DNA from: Meconema thalassinum
Lineage: Eukaryota > Arthropoda > Insecta > Orthoptera > Tettigoniidae
DNA length: 64,000 nucleotides
NCBI GenBank assembly: GCA_946902985.2
Contig: OX336393.1
Coordinates: 46,639,131 to 46,703,130 of the forward strand
Reading direction: 5' to 3'
Position 1 is the first letter of the stretch. Every line of letters starts with the position of its first letter. The position numbers and the translations under genes are program-made. Of this stretch, positions 1 through 10,161 are shown piece after piece. The notes beneath the pieces were generated by a model. The model saw only the letters and a list, made by a program, of their open reading frames with translations. It searched no databases and was not told the origin of the DNA.

Positions 1-615
1 GCTGTAGTTACGTTTGCCAGATGATTGGCCTCCCCTCTTGGGCCTACTTTAAACAATATAGTATAAAGTACGAGTGTTAAAATAATTTTTGTACTTTTGT
101 GAGGTGTCGCACGTTCAGCACCATTCATCACCATGCTTACCGCTCGCCACACATGGACGAGTGTGCGGCGTTGCCTGTCTTCTCTGGGCAGGGCTTGCTT
201 AGAGGCCTTGCTTATAGGTTGGAGCCAGTGTCAACACAATGGTCCCAAGGGTGTGTTGTAATGAACGTGCCGGGACTCGAAGCACAGTGCTTTGTGATAC
301 TCCCCTCTCACAATACGAGCGATACATTAAATATCACCCCCTACCTAAGAGAAAGCGCGTAGCCAACCCTTTGTGAACCTTTACCTTTGTGTCTAAGTTA
401 ATTGCTCTGCGGAAAAAATAGATTCAACAAGAGATGGAACAGAGCTTTAATTGGTCCACTCCCAGGCGAGCGGATGTCTCTCGGTAGCTAGGCAACAGAC
501 ACTGGCCGACAACCAAGTTCCCTCACCACATTGCACATCCTGGCTGTGCTTTCTCTGTTCTGCGCCGTTTGGAATAACTCTTCCGATGTCTTGAGAGTCC
601 AGTCTCTGATGATTG
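1..615. other. Unassigned non-coding sequence
   Basis: No gene could be supported. The longest open frame (99-362, plus strand, 87 codons) has no recognisable domain and sits in repeat-rich DNA, so I do not call it. Confidence 0.5.
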
Positions 616-1113
616 TAGCCTATTTTCATTTAAGATAAAATTAGGCTTATGAGATCACCTTTTGTCCGCGCGTGTGTGTGCGTGTCCCCACTAATAAAAT
701 CTTAACATCTGGAGCGATTTCAATGAAACTCGGTAAGGGCATAGTTATATTTTCTCCGAACCTGTTCGTGCCCTTCAAATTTTATTTTGTCTCACCAATC
801 TAACATGGCGGCTGTGCGAATTTTTTCACTGGCATTCTACATCTACGAAACTAATACTGATATCACACTGAAATTCTGTACTGTGATAAAGGGCACCACT
901 AAAAGTTCACCTATGTGATTTGCAAAAACCTGCGAACTACAAAACGAACATGACTTCCAAGCGAAATTGAAAAAAGTAAATAGACGTTTCTCGCGACTTA
1001 ACCAACCGTTCGCAGTGAAACATGTACAGCAAATGTTTATACGCATTATAATTCATTGACATCAGTCTAATATAGTTCAATTGCTTGCATAACCTCAAGA
1101 TGTTTTAAAATTA
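616..1113 (+). mobile_element. H2 hairpin-capped repeat element, first part
   Basis: It begins with a terminal hairpin (AGCCTATT pairing with an AATAGGCT-like arm, 616-656), then the motif CTTATGAGATCACC, a GT-rich stretch, and modules carrying AACATGGCGGC-type motifs. The same start is seen at 43784. The element is interrupted at about 1113 by the H1 hairpin, and its other part resumes at about 20640. The order of events is inferred from comparison with the uninterrupted copy at 43784-45320. Confidence 0.6.
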
Positions 1114-1119
1114 CGATTT

Positions 1120-1645
1120 TAGCCTACTTTCGATTTTTGCAAAAAATGAAAGTAGACTTATGAGATCAACACAGGGCGAAAAATTGTGTGTGTGTCTGTA
1201 TGTATGTGTCTCAGTGTCATGTTTAATATCGCCTCCATCTTGACTGGAACGTAATGGTGGCCACCCAAATGTTCAAAGCTTAAATCAAATTACGACCAAC
1301 CTAATCATCTGATCTCTACCAATTTTTGCAACGTTATATCCTTATGTATGAAGAATCTTTTGACCGAACTACAAGGTCATCAGCCCAACAATTTGCGGAT
1401 GGCGGCCATGTATGTGTGCAAACCGATCCCCCCTATCTATTCAAACACGGTGAAACCGAATTGAACGAAATTTAGTACAGAGGTAGCACTAACAAAGGGG
1501 ACCTCAGTGTCATGTACTATATCGCCGCCATCTTGACGAAAACGTAATGGCGGCCACCCAAATGTTAAAAGCATAAATCAAATTGCGGCCAACCTATTCA
1601 TATGATCTCTACCAAATTTTGCAACATTATACCTTTATGTACGTA
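1120..1645 (+). mobile_element. H1 hairpin-capped tandem-repeat element, left part (split by Polinton)
   Basis: It starts with a hairpin (AGCCTACTTTC against GAAAGTAGACT, 1121-1160), then TTATGAGATCAACACAGGGCG and a TG-rich run, then about 293-bp tandem modules containing ATGGCGGCCACCCAAATGTT. The last module is cut at TACGTA (1640-1645) by the Polinton and resumes at 19748. The reverse complement of the same terminus is seen at 23150 and 41735. Confidence 0.7.
1640..1645. repeat. Polinton target-site duplication, left copy
   Basis: TACGTA lies directly before the element terminus AGTAGGGGGG. The identical 6 bp follows the other terminus at 19748-19753. Six-base duplications are the known hallmark of Polinton integration. 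Confidence 0.9.
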
Positions 1646-3404
1646 AGTAGGGGGGTGATGCCGATTCTAACGAGTGTCATGGCCGCCGCGTTAGTCCAAG
1701 CCAATATCTCGCGAACCCATGGTCGGATGTTGACATATGAGGTGTCGTTGAACTCGAGCTGACGTCCTCTTTCCTATTGACCATGTATTATATTTTTCAA
1801 AAATTCTTTGTTTTTTTGTTTTCGAAAATAGGCGATAGTTTGAAAACCAAACAGGATAGAACGTTGTGCCATGGCTCAAACGAATGGTCTTTATGACCTT
1901 TATTTTCTATAATAAAACTTTTTTACTTTTTATGTTTTTTTTGAAAACACTCGAATTTTGAAAATCCTATATTTTGGAAACTAGGAACTCTACAAAAAAA
2001 ATTGTTTAACGTAAATCAATGGTCCCTACCCCCTCTACCCCCAAAATAAATTTCAAGTTTCTAGGATGAAAACCTGTGTGTAGTAGTGTTGTAAGGGGGG
2101 GAGCTGCTCCACTTAGCAAGTGGTGAGCCCCTGCGACCTTGGAATGGAAGGAGCCATGCTAGGAGGGCGTGCTTGGATTCGTTTTTTTCGTCTCATTGTG
2201 CTCTTTACGGGAATGTAGGTGTCGAAAAGGTGAAAATCTGGAAACACGGTCTTTTTGGGGTAAAACCGTGATTTTGAACTTTTTGCTATATCTCGCGAAC
2301 CAAGTATGCTAGAGGCATGTTCGACGGGTCCAAAGACTCGGGCTGACGTCCTCTTTGCTATATATCACTCGTTGCAATTTAAAAAAAAAATTGGAAACTC
2401 GATTTTGGGGTAAACACATGCTTTTTGTGATTTTGCCGATATCTAACGAACCAATAACGTTAGAGGCATGTACGACGGGTCCAAGAACTCGGGGTGACGT
2501 CCTCTTTGCTATGGACCACTCGTTGTAATTTTAAAAAATTTGGGAAACGCGATTTTGGGGGTAAACATGTGTTTTTCGTGATTTTTGTCGATATCTCACG
2601 AACCAATAACGCTAGAGACGTGTACGAGGTGTCCTAGGACTCGGGCTAACGCCCCCTTTCAAATGTGGTAGATATTTTTTCCAAAAAGATAATTCACAAA
2701 GGGCCTAACGCCATACATGTTGAAATAACGTTTTCTTTTTCTTTGCCTGTTTATAATGTCCATGAAGCGTGGCGGTTGAGAGAGAGACGATACGGCTGGG
2801 GGTGTGTGTGTGTGTGTGTTTCAATGAACCTGTCGCTGACCACAGTGGCTGTGTTCAATAGATCAATCGCTATTTCGGCGGATCGGTGTATGACAGAGCG
2901 AGCGTGCGTTTTTCCTGATATTTTACCTTTAACGTGTAAACGGTGATGAGAACTTGATTCTATGTTGGTCGAAGCGAGTATCGAAAACAAACGAGCAGGA
3001 GGTGAAGGTCATTTGAGCTTATTGGAAGGCTCCGATCTGACTTGACAACAGGTGCAATGGAAAAAATGACCAAGACGCTTGAAGGTGAAATAATCTGATC
3101 ATCGTGGTGGCAGGGGAGTGTGAAAGGCATGCACACACATTTGTGAAACCACATGTATGCTAAACCAGTGACATCCTGTTTTGCTTCGTACGTGACAAAA
3201 TGCAAGTTCATGTGAAATTTGATCTACCGCAGGTGTTCGCTTGGGACGTTATCTGTCCACATGCGCGATAACTGTTAACAAGTTACATCCTGTCTTGCTT
3301 CGTACGTGACAAAATGCAAGTTGACGTGAAATTTGATCTGCCACAGGTGTTCGCCTGGGACGTTATCTGTCCACGTGCACGATAAGAGAATGTTCAAAGC
3401 ATGG
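1646..3404 (+). repeat. Polinton left terminal inverted repeat (about 1.76 kb)
   Basis: The reverse complement matches 18138-19747 along its length. The arm contains a 150-bp tandem module, with phases starting near 2251, 2401 and 2551. Each module carries a GATTTTGGGG-type motif, ATATCTC.CGAACC and a GACGTCCTCTTTGCTAT-type motif. A diverged relative of the module is seen near 1700-1790. No coding sequence is supported; the short open frames here are mirrored in the other arm and have no domain. Confidence 0.93.
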
Positions 3405-3451
3405 AAAAAAAAAGATTATACATGCAACGTAGCATATATAAAGACATGTTG

Positions 3452-3464
3452 TTATCATTTCCAC
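3452..3464. repeat. SINE-like retroposon target-site duplication, left copy
   Basis: TTATCATTTCCAC is repeated exactly at 4931-4943, directly after the (ATC)n tail of the inserted retroposon. Confidence 0.85.
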
Positions 3465-4930
3465 CCCCCAGGGGCTCACTTCTAGTGGGCGTGGGTTGGC
3501 GACCACGGGGCCCCAGCTGAGTCCGGCATTGCTTCCACTTACTTGTGCCGGGCTCCTCTCCGTCTTCTTTCCTGTCGACCTCACTTGGTCAACTCTTGTT
3601 CTCTTCCGACCCCGACGGTATTAGGGTATCCGAGGCCTAGGGAGTCTCTTCCTTTCCTGCCTTAATTGGCCCTTGTCTGCTCTTTCCTGACACCCTCCTT
3701 CTGTGAGGGGTCAGCCTTCTTTTTCTTTTCCTTTTACCTCCTGCCTTGTGCTCAAGGCCCTTAAGGAGGCAGGGTGTATGTAGCCCCACCACTTCTGGTG
3801 CACCGTAGATAATGCTACACCCTCAGGGGCTGACGGCTGGTGAGTTCGGGAGTTGGCGCCCCCGAGGGATTCCTGAGCTGGGTCCGTTTTCCCCTTTTAT
3901 CCCTTCCCTTTGGGGCGGACCTTCTCCTCTCTCCCCTCCCCTCTCCTCTCCTCTCCACTCCTCTTTTCCTCATATTTACTTTTCTCTTTAAGATTCCAGC
4001 ACTGTTTTTGTTACATGGTTCACCGTGTGTCTAAATTCCCTTCTACCATTTTTTTTAAGGCATTTTTAATCTACGTTGCATTTTGTAAGTTTTTTCGATC
4101 TGAATTACATCTCGCGATTGTTTTCAACTTCAATTGCATTTTGTAAAGATTGACAATCTAAATTGCTTTTTGGTAAGTCTTTCAATGCAGGTTGCGGGGC
4201 CTTTTAGTGAGAATTTTGAATTTCAATTGCATTTTGTAAGTATTTTCAACCAAAACCGCATTTCGCACGAATTTTGAATCTAAATTGCATTTTGTTTGGT
4301 GGGCATTTTGCACATATTTTGATTCTTAATTGCATTTTGTGGGTATTTTGAATCTAAATTACATTTTGTCAAGTATTTTCAATCTAAATTGCATTTTGTA
4401 AGTATTGTCAATCAACATGAGTCGTTTGAATCTACCGTACATTTTGTAAGCATTTTCAATTTCAATTGCATTTTGTAAGTATTTTGAATTTCAATTGCAC
4501 TTTGTGATTGATTTGGATTGGAACTGGGATATTTCAATCTGAATTGCATTGTGTATTTTCAATTTCAATTGCATTTTGTAAGTATTTTGAACCTCAATTG
4601 CATTTTGTACGTCATTTCGATCTCATTTGCATTTTGTGAGTATTTTGAATTTCAGTTGCATTTTGTAAGTATTTCGACGCTACATTGCACTTTGTACGTT
4701 TTTTGAATCTAGCCTACGCTTTGTGTGTGTTTTACTTTTCGTCCTAAATTCCCTTTTTTCCGACCATATTGTGAGTTGTTTCCATCTGAGTTCTTTTATA
4801 TACGTATTTTCCGTCTCAGATAATTTTGTTCTGGTTTCCATTTCATTATCATTTTCGCTATCACCCAGATCATTAGGGGCCGATAACCTCGATGTTAGGC
4901 CCCTTAAAACAACAATTATCATCATCATCA
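3465..4930 (+). mobile_element. SINE-like retroposon with internal minisatellite, inserted in the Polinton
   Basis: It is bounded by a perfect 13-bp direct repeat. It begins CCCCAGGGGCTCAC and ends TTAAAACAACAATTATC followed by ATC repeats. Related sequence occurs at 24734-25617 and 58875-59415. The third copy is preceded by a tRNA-like head with a B box (GGTTCGATTCC), which suggests this 3465 copy is 5'-truncated. Residues 3465-3960 form a GC-rich, C/T-rich body, and 4040-4740 is a minisatellite. No protein-coding capacity is recognised. Confidence 0.75.
4040..4740 (+). repeat. Degenerate minisatellite, about 28-30 bp unit
   Basis: The repeating unit resembles AATTGCATTTTGTAAGTATTTTGAATCTA, with variation in phase. 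The same unit is present inside the related retroposon copy at 25040-25480, so the minisatellite belongs to the retroposon and not to the Polinton. Confidence 0.75.
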
Positions 4931-4943
4931 TTATCATTTCCAC

Positions 4944-5507
4944 GCTCACTTAAGTGACTACCTTTGAACACATTGCGTTGCATGAAACCCCTGGTCTTGT
5001 TTAACAGTTTTGGTGTTGGTGGAAAATACTTAACCTTGTTGTGGGGTAGGTATATATTTATTCATTTATATATTTATTGATTTTTATATAAATACATGCA
5101 ATTATTTATTGATTAGATAATTAATGATTTTATTTATTTATTTGTTTGCAGATAACGTGTATAGCAGATCTGTCGTGTGTCGGTGGGAAATATATTAAAG
5201 AAAGAGAAAGACAGACAGATATAAAAGAAAACCATTTCCACACTAGCACACGAGACGGGAATATAGCAAAGCATTACACGTCAAGGTGAGATTTGTTTTA
5301 TTATATAATATAACCTGTTTGATTTTGTTTTGTTTATGAAATGCATAAACTATATGGAATGGATATACTTATGGTGGTTTATTTTATTTCTTTTTAGAGT
5401 GTTGGAAAACGCTTGACCTTTGTTAATAACCAGGAACGTGTGTGTTTGGGACCATTGTCAAGCAGTCTACAGCTGAAAACTCAGGTGAGAGTGTTCTTTC
5501 TAAAATA
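4944..5507. other. Polinton non-coding leader upstream of polymerase
   Basis: AT-rich sequence between the inserted retroposon and the polymerase start. I see no gene. It may hold the polymerase promoter, but no specific motif is convincing. Confidence 0.4.
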
Positions 5508-8500
5508 ATGGCATTTGCTACTGCTACAGATAGCCTAACTTGGGAACCTCTAAACAGTTGTTTCAAATCACGTGTGTTCTCTGGCCGCGTGGTCAATGTT
5601 AGAAAAAGTTTGATTCCCAAAGAATTTTTAGAATCTTGTTCTGAAATTTTTAAAATTGAAATTTGTACAGCGCAAAGGTTGCATACGGCTTTAAAGGTGA
5701 ATACAGAACTAGTGTGCGATTTCATATATAAAAAGAAGGACGTAGAGGATAAAGAGACATTCTATATTTGCAGTAAAATGCAAGAGCTATTCATAGCCCA
5801 TAATTTGGAACAGTGGTATGAAACCCACGTGGTGAATGTCTTGCTATCAAAATTTGATAAACTGCAACAAGGACCGAGTGGCCTTGCCTTAGACAAAATT
5901 CATCATTTACAAATCAACATTTGTCAATTCAACCCGTTGAATGCTGGGTCTAGCTATATTAAAACACCACCAGCAATAGCTTTGAAAAAGGCTGTGGTGA
6001 ATATTAAGAATCGTGACAATGATTGCTTTCTGTGGGCTGTGGCTGCGTATTTGCAGCCGGTACAACATGATGGTTGTTGGCCGGGAAAGTACAAGGCCAA
6101 GTTTGATGAATTGAAACATACTTTAAATCTAACTCGAGTATCGTTCCCTATGGACTTCACCGAGATCCATAGGTTTGAACAAGATAACCAGGACTTTTCG
6201 TTCATGGTCTATGGCCTTAATGGTAATGTGATTGTGGGTCCTCTTTATGCCACAAAAGAACCGAAACGACATCACATTCATCTTTTATATTTATCTGTAG
6301 GAGAGGTGAATCACTATTGCCTGATTAAAAGCTTAAGTAGATTGCTAAGCAGTCAAACGTCTAAGCATGGACATAAAACACATATTTGTGATCGTTGCTT
6401 GCAATATTTTACAACCCCCATGCTCTTAGAACGTCATAGGGTAGATTGTGTTTCTCAGGAAGCGGTGAGACTGATATTGCCACAAGGGGACAAGGCTGTG
6501 TTAAAGTTTAAGGACATTCACAAGCGTGACACTGTCCCCTATGTGGTATATGCAGATTTTGAAGCTCTCACTACACCCATGGCGGGATGTGAACCAGATC
6601 CCACCATAAGCTCAACCACACCCATTCAAAAACATGAACCTTTTGCCATAGGATTTAATGTGGTGTGTGCCTATGACTCAACACAATCCGTTTACAAATA
6701 CCGCGAGGGGCCAGATTGTGCCAGATGGTTCTTGGATGAACTTGTCAAGTTGGTCGATCATGTACAGGAATTACTAAACCACCCAGTACCCATGAGCCTA
6801 TCTCCAGAACAGCAGCAGCAGTATGAGCATGCCACGACATGCCATATTTGCGAAAAGCCTATTTTAAGTGGAGAGAAAAAAGTCAGAGACCACTCGCACT
6901 TTACGGGGGAGTTTCGTGGAGCTGCACATAGTAAATGTAACTTGAACTTTCCAGCTCCTCGCTTCATCAGTGTCTTTTTCCACAATCTGGCAAATTATGA
7001 CATTCAGTTTTTGATTCGTGAATTGGGTCATGTCAACAAGGGCTCGTTTACCATTATTCCCCAAAACCATGAGCGTTTTACAGCCCTGACATGGAGGTTG
7101 AGCGACTTTAGCATTCGATTTTTGGATTCCTTTAAGTTTATGGCATCCTCGCTAGACAGCCTTGTGAATGGCTTGAATGAGGAGGAATTAAAAAATACTA
7201 GAATGCATTTTAATGATCCTGAGCAATTTCAATTGTGCATTCGGAAAGGTATATTCCCGTATGATTTCTGCAACAGCTGGGACGTGTTAAAGCAAAGAAA
7301 ACTCCCTCCACAAGAGAAATTTTACTCGAAACTAACACGCAGTACCGTTTCCGATGAAGACTATGCACATGCATGTCAAGTTTGGGGAGTGTTTGGCATG
7401 AACACGCTAAGTGAATATGCTATGCATTACCTAAAACTGGATGTATTGCTGCTCACAGATGTGTTTGAAAAATTCCGTAACTTGTGTCAACACATTTACG
7501 GTCTTGACCCGGCTCACTATTATACGAGTCCTGGGCTCTCGTTCGATGCCGCTTTGAAATACACTCAAGTGGAATTGGATTTACTCACTGATGTAGACAT
7601 GGTTCTATTTTTTGAAAGGGCATTCGTGGCGGCTTTGTGTCACTTAACCAGCGCCATGCCGAAGCGAACAATGTCTACATGCCTGATTATTCACTAGACA
7701 AACCAGAATCGTACTTAATGTACTATGAGGTGAATAATTTGTACGGTTACGCCATGAGTCAGCCTTTGCCCTATGGGAAGTTTGCTTGGCTGACAGACAA
7801 ACAAGTGTCAGAATTTGATGTGATCAAGGCTAGCCAAGAAACAGGCCGTGGATATGTGCTAGAAGTGGATATTGAATACCCCTCATCCTTGTATGATGAA
7901 CATGCCGATTTCCCATTCTGTCTTGAGCAAATGGTTCCCCCTGACAGTAAAGTGAAAATTGAAAAACTCATGGGCACACTTTACAACAAAAATCGGTATG
8001 TGCTACATATCCAAATGTTAGTGCAATGCCTTGCCCAAGGCTTGGTGTTAAAGAAAATCCACAGGGGTATTTCTTTTGCTCAAAAAGCATGGCTTGAGCC
8101 ATACATGCGACTCAACACAGAGCACCGACAAATGGCAACACAGCAGTTTGAAATTATTTTTTTTAAATTAATGAACAACTGCATCTATGGCAAGTCTATG
8201 GAGAATGTCCGCAAATACCGTGACATTAAGTTGGTGAATGTCTGGGAGGGGCAGTGGGGTGCCCGGCGGTACATTGCCAAGCCAAATTTCAAATCGATCA
8301 AAATTATCGATGAGGATTTGGCTACTATTGAAATGAGTAAGACCAGCGTGACCATGGATAAACCCATTTACTTGGGTCAAGTCATTTTAGACTTTTCTAA
8401 ATCGGTCATGTATCGATTCCACTATGAGTTTGCGAAAAGCCATTTTGAGGACGTCTCTCTTTTGTATATGGACACGGACTCATTCATTTACCACATTCGC

Positions 8501-8818
8501 CACTGCAACCCCTATGACGTCATGAGGCAACATAGTGACTGGTTCGACACCTCTTGCTATAGCGCTGACAACGTGTTTCAGCTGCCCATAAGAAACAAGA
8601 AGAAAATGGGCGTTTTAAAAGATGAATGCGGTGATTCCATTATGACGGAATTCGTAGGTTTGGCTTCAAAAATGTATGCTTACCGCACACTCGACTGTAA
8701 GGAAGCAAAAAGAGCAAAAGGTGTAGGTAGAGTGGGTGGGGAGGAGGTAAATGGTCACTTATATACTCATTTTGTTTTAAATAGTTTCGTTTTTTCATTG
8801 AAATGTGGCAGACAATAG
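5508..8818 (+). CDS. pPolB: Protein-primed DNA polymerase B (Polinton pPolB), frameshifted
   Basis: This is the DNA polymerase that would copy the element from protein-primed ends. I place the start at the ATG at 5508; an in-frame GTG lies upstream at 5442. The N-terminal region has NRDNDCFLWAV and NHYCLI, resembling an OTU-like protease fold (inference), then a zinc-finger-like CDRC...H...C segment. Exonuclease motifs follow: YVVYADFEAL (Exo I), FFHNLANYDIQF (Exo II) and YLKLDVLLLTDVF (Exo III). Between Exo I and II is the DHSHFTGEFRGAAH...CN signature. Polymerase motifs are YYEVNNLYGYAM (motif A, with Glu where Asp is expected), KLMNNCIYGKSMENV (B) and YMDTDSF (C). The frame changes at a GGG run (7618-7620): the first frame closes at 7697 and the second is open from about 7637 to 8818. 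The tail diverges after RAKGV (about 8720), so the C-terminus is uncertain. Confidence 0.93.
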
Positions 8819-9353
8819 ACATTATTTTGTAAAAACAGTCTTACCTGCAGTAGTCGTAGACCTCGACGTTTCTCCAAACACACATCAACACATTGCAGTA
8901 TTATCAAGGTCAAGCACTTGCATCAACATCATTGTCAAATCTCAACTTTCGACATACACCAAATGGAAAAAATATGAAAACAGCAAAATGGAAATTCCAT
9001 GTTTCCATATCACCAAAACAGCAAAACTTAAAACGGACATTTTTAAAAACTGGAAATGGGCATGTGTGAAATTTGAAAATTCAAAAACTTCAAACGGTCA
9101 TTGTTTAAAAAGTGTCATCAGCAAAATGGAAAAATCCATATCATCAAAACGAACGTTTTCAAAAACTGTAAATTGCAAATTAGCAAAATGGCAATGTGTG
9201 AAATGTGAAAATGAGAAATCAGCCATCAACATCATGGTTTTTTATAAATAATAAAAACACAAAACATCGTGCTCTGTCAAACCTTTGTTTTTTATTTCAT
9301 AGTGAATTGACAAAAGAAAAATAGAATACAAACAAATCCCAATTCCTCACTCC
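8819..9353. other. Polinton intergenic region between polymerase and minus-strand block
   Basis: AT-rich sequence with repeated AGCAAAATGGAAA-like words. An open frame at 8805-9251 (148 codons, Lys-rich) has no recognisable domain and could instead be a degraded or spliced polymerase tail: an AG acceptor-like CATTGAAATGTGGCAG ends at about 8812. AATAAAAA-type polyadenylation words lie at 9249-9257, where convergent transcripts would end. Confidence 0.4.
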
Positions 9354-9821
9354 TCAATGTTTATGTCCATGCATCATCAACTTTCCTTTCATAGCACTCA
9401 TGACAATTAGGGCTGCCATCCTTTCACCCACTGAGGCATCACTGGATGTGAAACGTTGTTTAGCTTTCTTCAATAACAATTTATCTGCCACATGTCTTAA
9501 ACCAGGATGACTATGGCGATAAGAAAGGTCATATTCCTTGCATGCTTGATCCAAAATATTAATGGGTACATCACCACGTTGTAAACGTTTTTCGAGACGA
9601 GTTCCAGGGCCGCAAAAACGATAACCTGGAAGATGGATTTCGAAAGGTAGGTATTGAATCACTTTGTCAATGACGCCATTGCCAGTACAGGTCTGGCATA
9701 TCCTTTTCCATCGATGGTAAAAAGGTTTGGTCTTCCTCCTCCTCTGTGGACGATGTTTGTGTTTGTTGTTGTTGTTTTTGTTGCTTTTTCTCGCCATGAC
9801 ACTCGTGGAATGATTCAACAA
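9354..9821 (-). CDS. Parvovirus-type phospholipase A2-like protein
   Basis: 155 codons. A basic, Asn/Lys/Arg-rich N-terminus (residues 10-33) is followed by a PLA2-like core at 63-101: LPGYRFCGPGT (Ca-loop type YxxCGPG) and DQACKEYDLSY. In the viral PLA2 family this second motif normally reads His-Asp; here the His position is Tyr97 (Asp98 kept), so catalysis is doubtful. The domain is known from parvovirus VP1 and from Polinton/adintovirus-like genomes, where it is thought to help membrane passage. It is the last gene of the minus block and overlaps the preceding ORF (9667-10140) by 155 bp in another frame, so the true N-terminus is uncertain. Confidence 0.8.
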   Translation of the reverse strand: MLNHSTSVMARKSNKNNNNKHKHRPQRRRKTKPFYHRWKRICQTCTGNGVIDKVIQYLPFEIHLPGYRFCGPGTRLEKRLQRGDVPINILDQACKEYDLSYRHSHPGLRHVADKLLLKKAKQRFTSSDASVGERMAALIVMSAMKGKLMMHGHKH

Positions 9822-10140
9822 AGTCTTTACATGGACTTTTATGACCGTGATACAGTTTCACTAGCTGGCAAGTCGCACACTGACGCATAGACGGTATTTT
9901 TGCCATGGCCACTTGCTTATGGTGATCGTAATCCGTACAGGGTTGCAATTCACTCAACACAGGGTCTTGAGTCCATGATTTTGGTACATGTTGCCAGATT
10001 TCTTTCACTGCATTGGCGGCCACATAATAAATGAACGACTTGGGCAGCGCCAAGAGTTCCTCTTTGGTAAAACTGCCTAGTTTCTTTTTGCATACAAAGA
10101 ACTTGCCGATGGCTTTGTCCGTAGCATTGCCTTTCTCCAT
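9667..10140 (-). CDS. Uncharacterised Polinton protein, Cys-containing
   Basis: 157 codons, starting 22 bp after the stop of the upstream 192-aa ORF. The N-terminal 100 residues are mixed in character. A Cys/His-rich segment follows (residues 81-115: QCATCQLVKLYHGH, CKDFVESFHECH), then a Gln/Thr/Glu-rich low-complexity tail. The zinc-binding idea is inference. The C-terminal third overlaps the PLA2-like frame, so either the overlap is genuine or one frame was disturbed by an indel. I do not recognise a family. Confidence 0.5.
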   Translation of the reverse strand: MEKGNATDKAIGKFFVCKKKLGSFTKEELLALPKSFIYYVAANAVKEIWQHVPKSWTQDPVLSELQPCTDYDHHKQVAMAKIPSMRQCATCQLVKLYHGHKSPCKDFVESFHECHGEKKQQKQQQQTQTSSTEEEEDQTFLPSMEKDMPDLYWQWRH

Positions 10141-10161
10141 GGTATCACGTGCTGTAGATGT

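Noticed and set aside
99..362. 87-aa frame near the window start
   Set aside because: No domain, no start context, and surrounded by repeat DNA.
2665..3211. Open frames within the left TIR (for example minus-strand 83 aa at 2960-3211) mirrored at 18331-18582
   Set aside because: They are two copies of the same inverted repeat. The conservation reflects TIR identity, not coding selection, and no domain is visible.
8168..8380. Minus-strand open frames opposite the polymerase
   Set aside because: Shadows of the polymerase coding strand.
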